From NCBI GenBank assembly GCA_025360125.1, contig JANYCU010000037.1:62001-126000 (forward strand): a stretch of DNA of 64,000 nucleotides. Direction: 5' to 3'. Positions 52,838 to 62,706 of this stretch are shown here, one piece after another. The stretch's first letter is position 1, and each line of letters opens with the position of its first letter. This DNA comes from Armatimonadota bacterium (lineage in GTDB: Bacteria; Armatimonadota; Fimbriimonadia; Fimbriimonadales; Fimbriimonadaceae). The notes below the pieces were generated by a model that worked only from the letters and a program-made list of their open reading frames with translations, was not told the DNA's origin and did no database searches. The translations under genes were made by a program, and so were the position numbers.

Positions 52838-54481
52838 ATGTCAGGATTTCCTCTTCTCACTGGCCCCATGAGCTCACTCGCGACCCCGCAAAACGGACGC
52901 AGCATGCGCGCGACTTCTACGTTTAGAGAAGGAGCCGATGGACTTTATGATCCAACTGCCCCACCCAAAAGCGACCTCGAAGAGAAGAGTAACCGCGACA
53001 ACTTCCGCGTCGCGCCCGGAGCAACCCACGTCCTCATGGATGTCCAGGGCCCCGGCCTCGTCACCCACATGTGGATCACATTCCTTGGCCCCGAGCCCCA
53101 TCCATGGGCCAAAGACGGCTCCGCTAACCACCAAGAACTCCTGCTCAGAATCTTCTACGATGGAAACGAGCGACCCGGAGTCGAGGCCCCATTCGGCGAC
53201 TTCTTCGCCGGCTGCTTCGGCAAGCGCAGCATCGTGGTCAGCATCCCCGTCGTCGTCGAAGGCGGCGACTCGTACAACTGCTTCTGGCACATGCCGTTTC
53301 ACAAAAGCTGCCGAATCGAAATCGTCAACGAGAGCGAAAAGCCGCTGAACCTGCTGTATTACAACATCGACTGGATCAAGAAGGACTCGCTGCCCGAAAA
53401 TACGCCCTACTTCTATGCCCAGTACAACCAGTCATATCCACTCAAAACTGGCGAGCCCTACACCATCCTCGACACCAAAGGAAAGGGTCACTACGTCGGA
53501 ACCGTCTTCTCCGTCCGCACTCGCAGCCCCTATTGGTTCGGCGAAGGCGACGAGATGATCTCAATCGATGACGACACCACGCCGTCCGTCTGGGGAACCG
53601 GAACCGAGGACTACTTCCTCTGTGCATGGGGCCTCGAAAAGACACTCACGCCGTTCTTTGGCGTTCCTTACTTCGACCAATGGGGCATCGTCGGCGGACA
53701 CACCAGCGCCTATCGCTGGCACATTAACGACCCATTCCTCTTCAACACCTCGTTCAAATTCGATTTCGAAACCTTCGGCTGGATGTCGCCCGACGAGAAC
53801 CCCGAATACCGCGCTCACAGCTGGAACCCCCGCGAAGACGACTTCTCCAGCGTCGCCTTCTGGTACCAAACCGGAACTCCAACTTTCTCTGCCCGAACGC
53901 CAAGTGCCAAAAACCGCAAGCTACCAAACATCGAACGGCTGGTCGTGGTTGCATCCGAACTACCGCTCGGACAAAAGAACGATCTCGACAACAAGGAACT
54001 ACCTAGGCTGGAATACGACGGACGAAAGGGAGAGTCACCGACCGAGATGGAAGTCCAACGCTACCCAGAGCATTTCGAACACTACCTTCTGTATTCGCCT
54101 GCAGGTGCCGATGGCCGAAACTCCCTCGAAATCCCATTCATCGTGACAGAAAAAGAACCGCTTCGCCTACTCATCAACATGGGAATAGGCCCTGACCTTG
54201 GCATCTACCGAGTCCAACTTGACGGAATCGAGATGGGCGAAAAAATGGACTTCTACAACCCGACCGTCGAAGCCCGCGAGTTCCACTTCCTCGACTTCTG
54301 GCCTGAACCCGGAACATACACTCTCAAGCTCATCTGCGTCGGCAAAAACCATCTATCGAGCGGACACAACCTCATGATCGAATCGGTGAGACTTCGAGAG
54401 AGAAGACCGAGAGTGAAGGAAATGGCCCACGACAAAGAAAAAGACTGGCGCACCGACCCGCTCTATTACGCGGGTACGTAA
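52829..54481 (+). CDS. Glycoside hydrolase family 172 (DUF2961)
   Basis: 550 residues. The family signature is 'DDDTTPSVWGTGTEDYF' with catalytic Glu in G-T-G-T-E-D-Y-F, preceded by the jelly-roll strand 'DVQGPGLVTHMWITFLGPEP'. GH172 enzymes act on alpha-furanosides such as fructofuranosides or D-arabinofuranosides. There is no clear signal peptide in the first 20 residues, so it may act inside the cell or start downstream. It lies 328 bases after the glucuronidase-esterase fusion. Substrate is inferred. Confidence 0.9.
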   Translation: MNHMSGFPLLTGPMSSLATPQNGRSMRATSTFREGADGLYDPTAPPKSDLEEKSNRDNFRVAPGATHVLMDVQGPGLVTHMWITFLGPEPHPWAKDGSANHQELLLRIFYDGNERPGVEAPFGDFFAGCFGKRSIVVSIPVVVEGGDSYNCFWHMPFHKSCRIEIVNESEKPLNLLYYNIDWIKKDSLPENTPYFYAQYNQSYPLKTGEPYTILDTKGKGHYVGTVFSVRTRSPYWFGEGDEMISIDDDTTPSVWGTGTEDYFLCAWGLEKTLTPFFGVPYFDQWGIVGGHTSAYRWHINDPFLFNTSFKFDFETFGWMSPDENPEYRAHSWNPREDDFSSVAFWYQTGTPTFSARTPSAKNRKLPNIERLVVVASELPLGQKNDLDNKELPRLEYDGRKGESPTEMEVQRYPEHFEHYLLYSPAGADGRNSLEIPFIVTEKEPLRLLINMGIGPDLGIYRVQLDGIEMGEKMDFYNPTVEAREFHFLDFWPEPGTYTLKLICVGKNHLSSGHNLMIESVRLRERRPRVKEMAHDKEKDWRTDPLYYAGT

Positions 54482-54484
54482 TCT

Positions 54485-54579
54485 GTAGGATTCAGCCCTT
54501 CCGACTCGCACACGATATTTTCGATCCGACCAAAGGAATCGCGTGCGAGCCACCTTCCCATTCATGGGAAGGACCTTAG
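54485..54579 (-). repeat. Two-hairpin element, copy 1 (inverted)
   Basis: On the reverse strand it reads GGTCCTTCCCATGAATGGGA(AGG)TGGC, then a second stem CTCGCACGCGAT/ATCGTGTGCGAG, then GGAAGGG. It starts 4 bases after the GH172 stop and may act as its terminator. Related to copies at 54656 and 55178. Confidence 0.75.
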
Positions 54580-54655
54580 TTTTAAAAAATTCCAAACGTT
54601 TTGCGCTGAGAATGTGCTTTGATCGTAATTCAAAGCAACCGGTCATTTACTCGCC

Positions 54656-54748
54656 AAGATCCTTCCCATGAATGGGAAGGTGGCGCATCGGTCACTCCAA
54701 ATAATAGAATCAATCTTGACCGATGCGACGGAAGGGTTGAACATAGCA
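54656..54748 (+). repeat. Two-hairpin element, copy 2
   Basis: Hairpin 1 is CCTTCCCA-TGAA-TGGGAAGG. Hairpin 2 is CGCATCGGTCA/TGACCGATGCG, perfect. It ends GACGGAAGGGTTGAACATAG. It lies 28 bases before the DUF559 gene start. Stem 2 differs in sequence from copy 1 but still pairs. Confidence 0.8.
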
Positions 54749-54775
54749 GGAAACAAAATTGGATAAGATAGCTCC

Positions 54776-55174
54776 GTGGAGCCTGAAAATCGAGACCATT
54801 TTCCACCGCTAACCCAAAAGCAAATCAGTCGATCACGACGACTCAGGCAAGAGATGTCTCTGCCCGAAGTATTGCTTTGGCAATACCTGCGACCCAAGAA
54901 TAACAAGGACTTCCGCTTCCGACGGCAGGCCGCACTTCTTCCGGGCATTACCGCTGATTTTTTCTACGCGGCTCTCCGAATTGCATTTGAAATCGACGGC
55001 CAAATCCATGCTTTAAGAGAAGAGGAAGATGAACTGAGAGACGCAAGGTTGAGAGCCGCCGGATACACAGTAGTCCGGATTCCTGCTCGAAATGTCCTAA
55101 AGAGTCCGAGCGATGTCGCAGATTATGTTCGATTGATCTGTCTAGGTGAAATTGGCTTTGACGAATTAGACTAA
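54776..55174 (+). CDS. DUF559 endonuclease-like protein
   Basis: 132 residues from a GTG start. The fold is that of Vsr-like PD-(D/E)XK nucleases: 'LWQYLRPKNNKDFRFRRQAA', catalytic-type Asp in 'ITADFFY', and the Glu-x-Asp of 'IAFEIDGQIHALREEEDEL' followed by 'RAAGYTVVRIPARNVLKSP'. TAAGAT lies six bases before the GTG. The gene sits between copies 2 and 3 of the two-hairpin repeat and its stop is three bases before copy 3. Family members are widespread, with mostly unknown roles. Confidence 0.85.
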   Translation: MEPENRDHFPPLTQKQISRSRRLRQEMSLPEVLLWQYLRPKNNKDFRFRRQAALLPGITADFFYAALRIAFEIDGQIHALREEEDELRDARLRAAGYTVVRIPARNVLKSPSDVADYVRLICLGEIGFDELD

Positions 55175-55177
55175 GCA

Positions 55178-55269
55178 AAGGTCCTTCCCATGAATGGGAA
55201 GGTGGCGCATCGGTCATTCCAAATGTTTGAATCAATCTTGACCCGTGCGACGGAAGGGTTGAACATTAG
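55178..55269 (+). repeat. Two-hairpin element, copy 3
   Basis: Nearly identical to copy 2 in hairpin 1 and in the end GACGGAAGGGTTGAACATTAG, with differences in the loop of hairpin 2 and one base in its stem. Directly after the DUF559 gene. Confidence 0.8.
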
Positions 55270-55402
55270 TTTGCAAAAAAATGATTTTTCGCCGAAAAAC
55301 TCACCAGTCCCGCTTCTGCTTCCAATCATCAAAATTGTCACCTAATCATCAAAAAATGCAAAAAAGTACTAAAAGTTGCGATATTCACTAACGGCATCGG
55401 CT

Positions 55403-55408
55403 TATAAT
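55403..55408 (+). promoter_or_regulatory. -10 box before the cytochrome gene
   Basis: TATAAT located 34 bases before the ATG at 55443. The -35 is not clear (TTGCGA lies 21 bases upstream, too far). The 55270-55402 stretch shows only AT-rich sequence. Confidence 0.4.
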
Positions 55409-55442
55409 TACAATAATTCAAGAGTTCAAGAAGAGCAACCAT

Positions 55443-55841
55443 ATGAAATCAAATACAACTTTCCTCGCCCTCGCTGCCGTCGTTGTCGGAGCGCTTGCCG
55501 TTCCAACCATGTCGTTCGCTCAAAAGAAGCCAGCAACAAAGAAGCCAGCTCCAAAGGCCGCCGCTGTCACCTATAAGACGGTTGGACCAACGATCACCAA
55601 GACTTGCGCTGGCTGCCACACCGGAGCCGCTGGTAAAGCTGGACTTGATCTCAGCACCTACGCAGGAATCATGAAAGGTAACAAGGAAGGCAAGATCGTG
55701 ATGGCAGGTAACCCAGCCAAGAGCATGCTTTGCACCGTTCTTCACGGTAAGCCAAAGCTTATGCCTCCTAAGCACGCTGTCGATGCAAAGACAATCGCAG
55801 TAGTAGAAGCATGGGTCAAAGGCGGCGCGAAAGAAAAGTAG
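55443..55841 (+). CDS. Small secreted c-type cytochrome domain protein
   Basis: 132 residues. Signal peptide 'MKSNTTFLALAAVVVGALAV' to 'SFAQ', a Lys/Pro/Ala linker, and a heme site C-A-G-C-H at about residue 57. A distal Met ligand may be in 'LMPPKHAVD'. The layout matches planctomycetal PSC1-type cytochrome domains. Heme attachment would need the Ccm proteins, of which CcmABCD are encoded at 17.5-19.5 kb. Monocistronic, with a strong terminator. Confidence 0.9.
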   Translation: MKSNTTFLALAAVVVGALAVPTMSFAQKKPATKKPAPKAAAVTYKTVGPTITKTCAGCHTGAAGKAGLDLSTYAGIMKGNKEGKIVMAGNPAKSMLCTVLHGKPKLMPPKHAVDAKTIAVVEAWVKGGAKEK

Positions 55842-55858
55842 AGACTCTTTGAATCAGC

Positions 55859-55896
55859 AAAAAAGCCAGTCGCGAACTTCGCGACTGGCTTTTTTA
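55859..55896. terminator. Rho-independent terminator
   Basis: AAAAAGCCAGTCGCG-aactt-CGCGACTGGCTTTTTT, a perfect G+C-rich stem flanked by A and T tracts. It can serve both the cytochrome gene and the convergent aldo/keto reductase, whose stop codon overlaps its T-tract. Confidence 0.9.
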
Positions 55897-56835
55897 ATTT
55901 CCCGACACGCTATCCACATGGGCGAAAATCTTTGCCAATCGTCGCCGCACTTCGTCCGGCAATGGTTCACCGCACAGCGAACGAGCGTTCTCGCGCAAAT
56001 GCTCGATATTCCCCGTCCCCGACAAGACCACATCAATCCCCGGCTCCCACAGGCAATACCGATACGCCGCCTCTTGAATCGAACCTGCAACTCCACTCTC
56101 CGTCAAGAACCCGAGCGGATCAAAGTGCTCGAAATCGTAAGGATCAACCAGGTCTTCTTGTACTAATTGATTCATCAAATCAATCAGAGCTTCTGGCTGA
56201 CTCAATGCCCGCCGTACCGCAAACATGCAAAGCGTGCCCACCTTTCGCTCCATCGTCATAGGCAAAACCGAGTGTCGAGCCGATTGATTCAACACACTGA
56301 ATCCGAGCATCACCACGTCCCAACAATCGTCCGCCAGCAGCCCCGGGGCAAGCATTCGGTGGTCCGGCTCGGGAATAAATGATTCCGTGATGCCGATCGC
56401 CCGAATCTTCCCCTCCTCCTTCAATCGAATCATTTCGGGAACCAGAAACTCAACCGAATATGCATAGTCCCGCAACGGCACGCCATGCAAGTGAAACACA
56501 TCGACGTAGTCCGTCCCAAGACGTCCCAAACACCCTTCCAGTCGCTCGCGCATCTGCAAAGACGTCGACTTCTCGTCCTCCCATGTAGCACCGACTTTGG
56601 TTGAAATGAAAACCTTCTCCCGCGGAATCCCCGCAAGTCCCTTTCCAACCGCCTCTTCAGTTCCATACGACTCTGCGGTGTCGAAAAAGTTGACACCAAG
56701 GTCATACGCTTCCCGTACAATTCGGACCGCACCCGCCAAATCTCCGTTCCGCATCCCCAGGCGGCTATGCCCACCACAACCGAGCCCCATCCGAGACACG
56801 TTGAAATCCGTTCGACCAAGAGTTGTGTAAAGCAT
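55894..56835 (-). CDS. Aldo/keto reductase
   Basis: 313 residues from the ATG of M-L-Y-T-T-L-G. Active-site Asp and Tyr are in 'VNFFDTAESYGTEEAVG', Lys in 'VFISTKVGATW' and His in 'VDVFHLHGVPL'. NAD(P)-binding region near 'VVLSGTGNIEHL'. Reduces an unknown carbonyl. The longer upstream frame (44 codons) is not conserved. Confidence 0.9.
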   Translation of the reverse strand: MLYTTLGRTDFNVSRMGLGCGGHSRLGMRNGDLAGAVRIVREAYDLGVNFFDTAESYGTEEAVGKGLAGIPREKVFISTKVGATWEDEKSTSLQMRERLEGCLGRLGTDYVDVFHLHGVPLRDYAYSVEFLVPEMIRLKEEGKIRAIGITESFIPEPDHRMLAPGLLADDCWDVVMLGFSVLNQSARHSVLPMTMERKVGTLCMFAVRRALSQPEALIDLMNQLVQEDLVDPYDFEHFDPLGFLTESGVAGSIQEAAYRYCLWEPGIDVVLSGTGNIEHLRENARSLCGEPLPDEVRRRLAKIFAHVDSVSGN

Positions 56836-56976
56836 AAATCTGTCCAGAGTATATGCCGAAGCCAACAACGACCATCCATCCAATGCCTTCTCGCCCCGCA
56901 CTTGTCGTCTCGGCGATATCCCGAGAGGCTCCGCCGAATCGGGACGCCCTTCTGTTATATAATCCAAACAAGCGAC

Positions 56977-57414
56977 ATGTTCATCCTCACTGCCCTCATC
57001 ATCTCCCAGTCAATGGAAGTCGTCCAGCTGGAGATCGACCACGAGTACATCCGCTGGGATAAAGCCGTGGTCGGCCACGACGAAAAGACCATGGAGTCCA
57101 TGCTCGCCAAAGACTTTTCGGCCGTCGTCGTTGGTCGCCAAAAACCGATGACGAAAAGCGAATTCGCTGGCACCATCGAATCTCGCTGGAAGAGTCTCTT
57201 CCCGACAGAGCTTCGCTTCGTAACCAAAATCGACAAGGTCGAATTGGTTAAAACTGAAAACGCCAAGTCAAGCCTGTACGCCGCAACGATTCAGGAAACC
57301 GTCAACTTCCTCATGAAGGACGGCAGCGTCCGTGAGATTTCGTTTAAGTCTTTCGACACCTGGCGCAAATCCGGAAAATCCTGGCAAATTGTCATCTCTC
57401 GGAATTTAGACTAA
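56977..57414 (+). CDS. Secreted NTF2-like (DUF4440/SnoaL type) protein, paralogue 1
   Basis: 145 residues. Short signal 'MFILTALIISQSMEV' then 'WDKAVVGHDEKTMESMLAKD' and 'FKSFDTWRKSGKSWQIVISR', the start and end of an NTF2-like cone fold. TATAAT lies 14 bases before the ATG. It shares clear similarity with the gene at 58095 ('KWDHAVLVRDKNAMQNLLSP', 'DTWKMVGKNWILFSSDNLE'). The two flank a structured tandem repeat. Confidence 0.75.
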   Translation: MFILTALIISQSMEVVQLEIDHEYIRWDKAVVGHDEKTMESMLAKDFSAVVVGRQKPMTKSEFAGTIESRWKSLFPTELRFVTKIDKVELVKTENAKSSLYAATIQETVNFLMKDGSVREISFKSFDTWRKSGKSWQIVISRNLD

Positions 57415-57510
57415 TTCCCAAGCAATCCGCAATTGCCTCCCTAACATCTCGACTGGGAGCGAATCATTGGATGGAAATGTGCTGATTCCAATTTCCGCGA
57501 CCTTGACTAA

Positions 57511-57650
57511 AACCACCGTTGCAGGCTTATCCGGGTCCTCCTGAGGCCCAAAGGGCTGACAGTTTCTCAGCCCAGGAGAAGGATCGTTTGAGAGTTGTAC
57601 GAACAAAAGATCCGTAGGCCTGGGTTAGCATCGAAACTTGTCCCTTCCCA
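57511..57650 (+). repeat. 140 bp structured tandem repeat, unit 1
   Basis: Begins AACCACCGTTGCAGGCTTAT. Contains GGGCTGA/TCAGCCC, GGATC/GATCC with GTTTG/CGAAC inside, and AGGCC/GGCCT closing both hairpins into a three-way junction. Unit 2 follows with no spacer. Confidence 0.85.
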
Positions 57651-57790
57651 AACCACCGTTGCAGGCTTATCCGGGTTCTCCTGAGGCCCAACGGGCTGAC
57701 AATTTCTCAGCCCAGGAGAAGGATCCTTTGTGAGTTGTACGAACAAAAGATCCGTAGGCCTGGGTTGGGATCGAAACCTGTCCTTTCCAA
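57651..57790 (+). repeat. 140 bp structured tandem repeat, unit 2
   Basis: Same length and order as unit 1 with scattered base changes (CAAAGGG to CAACGGG, GGATCGTTTGAGAG to GGATCCTTTGTGAG). Loop changes leave stems mostly intact. No third unit is seen. Confidence 0.85.
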
Positions 57791-58094
57791 GTTCGCTCAG
57801 TCCTTACCTGGACCCTATGCCAACTCTGAGAGCGAACCCGGTTGTTACAACCGTATCCTTAAAACAAATGGCGGAACCAGGGCGACTTGAAAGTTCCGGC
57901 GCGAAGCGGCTAACCGAGAGCCTGAACCGTTGAAATTTGGTGAGATTTTGTTATGGCGAGCCCGGGGGGGGAGAATTACAGCTCTAAACGACAGGAAAAC
58001 CTTCGTATGAGTTCCAGTGCGTTGAATTATTTATGAAGCACATCATCAGTGTTTTGTTAAACAATCCGTCGTCACCAACGTCCACCCAATCAGC
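57791..58094 (+). other. Hairpin-rich non-coding stretch
   Basis: No gene. It has GTTCGCTC/GAGCGAAC (57791-57837), GGTTG/CAACC (about 57840), GGAAC/GTTCC (about 57875-57895) and G-rich CCCGGGGGGGG at about 57962. It follows the tandem repeat directly and may be part of the same structured RNA. Confidence 0.5.
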
Positions 58095-58517
58095 ATGTTA
58101 AGCCTCGTCCCCTTCCTGTTGCTCACCCAAACGGCAACCGCGCCACAAAGAAAAATTGAAGCGCAATACAAGAAATGGGATCACGCGGTGCTAGTTCGCG
58201 ACAAAAACGCCATGCAAAACCTCCTGTCGCCGAAATTTACGGCAAAAGCTATTGCTGGCCAAAAGCCGCTCAATCGAACCCAATTCATCAAGGCGATCAC
58301 CAGTCGCTGGCGACCTCGGGCCCCAAAAGAACAAAGCTACATCACCAAAATCAACGATTTCGCTCAAACCAGCGGAGCCTGCATCACCACCGTCACCCAG
58401 TCAATTGTCTATAAGTACTCAAACAACACGACCCGAAAGTCACATTACAAACTCATCGATACATGGAAAATGGTTGGCAAGAATTGGATTCTCTTTTCAA
58501 GCGATAATCTAGAATAA
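58095..58517 (+). CDS. Secreted NTF2-like (DUF4440/SnoaL type) protein, paralogue 2
   Basis: 140 residues. Signal peptide 'MLSLVPFLLLTQTATAP', then an NTF2-like domain closely related to the gene at 56977. Conserved pieces are 'YKKWDHAVLVRDKNAM' and 'LIDTWKMVGKNWILFSSDN'. Probably arose by a local duplication. Followed 5 bases later by a GNAT gene on the same strand. Confidence 0.75.
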   Translation: MLSLVPFLLLTQTATAPQRKIEAQYKKWDHAVLVRDKNAMQNLLSPKFTAKAIAGQKPLNRTQFIKAITSRWRPRAPKEQSYITKINDFAQTSGACITTVTQSIVYKYSNNTTRKSHYKLIDTWKMVGKNWILFSSDNLE

Positions 58518-58522
58518 GCACA

Positions 58523-60207
<1,685 letters not shown>

Positions 60208-60227
60208 GCTGACACGTCGAGGTCAAA

Positions 60228-60731
60228 GTGAAGTCCAAAATCTCTCCAGGCTTTGTGATCGTGGCGATCGTGGTCGGTGCCTGCTGTCTCATCGCTTTTG
60301 TTTTGCAGTATGTTGGCTACAAAAACTACAATGAGATAAGTCATCAATCTAATGATGCCGATACAATCGCCAGGGCATTTTCCGTATACCCGAAGTCCCA
60401 CGGTGGTCGTTATCCATCATTTCTTAGTTCAGTCGATGCATTTTCTCAACTTAGACCAGTGCTTGAACAGGATGCTTCAAGAGTGAGTGACGAAGGGCAC
60501 CATTACACCACAATTGAACGCCTAGAATCGATGGCCAAGAATGCCGTATGGAATACTGCACTTTCGGAAAAAATCGCAAATGCCGAGTACGACGCGCCAG
60601 TTATTTGGACATTCTACTTACCAGCTGTCCTTAGCAAGGAGCGCTATGTCGTAGGCTACACGAACGGCAATTATAAGACTATGGATAAGAGTGAAATGAG
60701 CGAATTATTTAGAAATCCAGGTAAGAATTAG
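60228..60731 (+). CDS. Single-span membrane protein, unknown
   Basis: 167 residues from a GTG. One hydrophobic helix at about 8-30 ('GFVIVAIVVGACCLIAFVLQ') with a short basic front, then a soluble domain rich in Ser and Tyr. The pattern recalls a pseudopilin without the cleavage signal. No family recognised. Ends before a hairpin and a convergent regulator. Confidence 0.6.
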   Translation: MKSKISPGFVIVAIVVGACCLIAFVLQYVGYKNYNEISHQSNDADTIARAFSVYPKSHGGRYPSFLSSVDAFSQLRPVLEQDASRVSDEGHHYTTIERLESMAKNAVWNTALSEKIANAEYDAPVIWTFYLPAVLSKERYVVGYTNGNYKTMDKSEMSELFRNPGKN

Positions 60732-60738
60732 TCGAAAC

Positions 60739-60776
60739 GGGTCAATCAACAGCCTCGATCCCTAAATTGTTGACCC
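60739..60776. terminator. Hairpin between convergent genes
   Basis: GGGTCAA pairs with TTGACCC over a 24-base loop between the membrane protein and the SARP-like gene. Long loop, so modest support. Confidence 0.35.
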
Positions 60777-60789
60777 CACATCTGAGAAC

Positions 60790-62595
60790 CTACTTAAACG
60801 CCTCAAGTTCTTCCACGATCCAACGACTTAAGGCGACCAAACTGATCGGCTGAGCACTTGGCGTAGTCTTCTCCGAGTGGCCATCGAAGCACGATCGAAT
60901 AAAGCCGATTTCCGCCGGACCGCGAGGGTATCCCGACGCTTCCCTCAAGATTCGGTTCAGCGCCGCAATCTGGGCCGCGGTCACGAATTCGCCCTTATCA
61001 GCTAAAAGCGCGACGCCAAAGTCAATCGACATCATGTTGAAGCGACGCATCCGCTCCCGAGTCGTCTGCACGATTCCATCAATAATCAGCTCAATCCCGC
61101 CCGGAACCCCAAGTTTACAGAGTGCCAGCCCGTACGCCGCCGAAACATAGATTTGGTAAATTTTTGCGCTCCGCTCGGCAAACTGAAACGCTTGCTCGCC
61201 GTGGTGACGGGCCGACTCCCAGTGGCCCCGCAAAGCCTCCATCGAACACAAGTTGCCGTGAAAACTCGCCAGCCGCGAATCACTCGACGCATCATTCGTA
61301 ATCGACTCTCGCTCAATCGCCTCTAAAAAGAGTCCACGCCCCAAATCAAAGTTGCCGAGGTGATACTCCAGCACCGCTTTGCGATTCAATACTCGCGCCA
61401 ATTCGCCTGAAATCTTGTATTGATGGCAAAGCTCAATTGCCCTATTGTGCAGTTCACGCGAATGATCGTAATTCTTGGTTTCAAAATGCAGAAAGGCTAA
61501 TACACTTAAAGTACGAATGTACCGTTCATCGCTTTCTAACAAAACATTTAGTACCTTTTTTGCCGCCCACTCCCCAATCTGAAAATCCGAAGCGTACGAC
61601 GCTAAAAATGCAGCATTAATCGCAATTTGAATCTGATCATCGGTGTTTATCTCGATGTTTTCTAACGCAACCGCCAAAATCGAAAGCAGCGTTTTCGCGT
61701 GCGACCAATTGTCCACGTTGCTCGACTCCTTAGCAAGCAACGCCATCGCCTCAGTACCATTGGATCGAATATTCGCCTCCACCATTCGCGCTAACATCGC
61801 CAATTCATTCTTGGTCTCAAACAACTCGGGAACCGGAACCTGCTCGGTCTGACCTTGCCGAATGCGTTGAATCAATCGCCGAACGGGTTTCGGTATCTCA
61901 AGCTGGGGAGGAAGGTCAGCCAGCAACTGCTCCAACATCAAAGTCATCGCGTGCCCGCCCGAAGACTTTGATTGCAATCGAAGTGCCCGCTGCAGTAATT
62001 CAAAATCGAGCGGTGCTTTGTGAAGAATCTGTTGCATCACTTCAAAGCACTCGTCGTATCGCCCGTTTGCTTCCAGAGCTTCAGCCAGCCGGAGTCCAAG
62101 TTCATGACTCCGCGACTCGAAATTGCGACGCTCATCAACAACCCAATCATCGTCCCAATTTTCCAAAAGCGGACGATCAAGAACCTTCCACTCGTCCAAT
62201 AAATAGTTGATCGATTCAGGCAGATGGGGCGCAAACGCATAATGGCGATGAAGAGAATCCGTCCGGTCTAAGTCGCTCAATACCAATTCACGATTGATCG
62301 AGATTTTGTCCGAATCACTCAATACGACGTCGGGAGTAGCAAACGATGCTCTCGCCCGTTGCACGGCCTTTCTCAGGTTTGCGCGTCCAATGCTAGGTTC
62401 GGTTCCCGGCCAAAACTGATCAACAAGTTCTTGGCGGGTGACCCACCGATTGCGATGTATTACTAAATAAGCAATCAAGGTGGCGGCCGATCGTGCAGCA
62501 AAGCTAAGCTCAGTCTGCCCAGCGCAAGAAAACTGGCCCATAACATGAACGAGGAACGGCTGATTTTGATGAGTCAACGGAAGTTTCGTTTCCAT
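60790..62595 (-). CDS. SARP-like transcriptional regulator with BTAD and TPR-like repeats
   Basis: 601 residues. N-terminal winged helix ('RSAATLIAYLVIHRNRWVTR' with 'LVDQFWPGTEPSIGRANLRK'), a bacterial transcriptional activator domain (about 110-245, 'RLAEALEANGRYDECFEVMQ') and a C-terminal helical repeat domain of about 350 residues ('HFETKNYDHSRELHNRAIEL'). It lacks the NB-ARC ATPase of large SARPs. It probably activates a target near or far that the window does not reveal. Confidence 0.85.
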   Translation of the reverse strand: METKLPLTHQNQPFLVHVMGQFSCAGQTELSFAARSAATLIAYLVIHRNRWVTRQELVDQFWPGTEPSIGRANLRKAVQRARASFATPDVVLSDSDKISINRELVLSDLDRTDSLHRHYAFAPHLPESINYLLDEWKVLDRPLLENWDDDWVVDERRNFESRSHELGLRLAEALEANGRYDECFEVMQQILHKAPLDFELLQRALRLQSKSSGGHAMTLMLEQLLADLPPQLEIPKPVRRLIQRIRQGQTEQVPVPELFETKNELAMLARMVEANIRSNGTEAMALLAKESSNVDNWSHAKTLLSILAVALENIEINTDDQIQIAINAAFLASYASDFQIGEWAAKKVLNVLLESDERYIRTLSVLAFLHFETKNYDHSRELHNRAIELCHQYKISGELARVLNRKAVLEYHLGNFDLGRGLFLEAIERESITNDASSDSRLASFHGNLCSMEALRGHWESARHHGEQAFQFAERSAKIYQIYVSAAYGLALCKLGVPGGIELIIDGIVQTTRERMRRFNMMSIDFGVALLADKGEFVTAAQIAALNRILREASGYPRGPAEIGFIRSCFDGHSEKTTPSAQPISLVALSRWIVEELEAFK

Positions 62596-62706
62596 CGGGA
62601 TCGGTATTTGGTTTATGACACAAACAAGACCATATCTCGGCTGTTCGACGTTTCTTTTGACAGGATTTAACCTATCGGGTGCCCTGGCAGGGATAATAAA
62701 TTCACG

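Noticed and set aside
54485-55269. CRISPR array.
   Set aside because: Only three copies, spaced irregularly, with one inverted and a gene between two of them.
57791-58094. Possible group II intron, RNase P RNA or tmRNA in the structured stretch.
   Set aside because: No domain V, no reverse transcriptase and none of the conserved RNase P or tmRNA strings were found.
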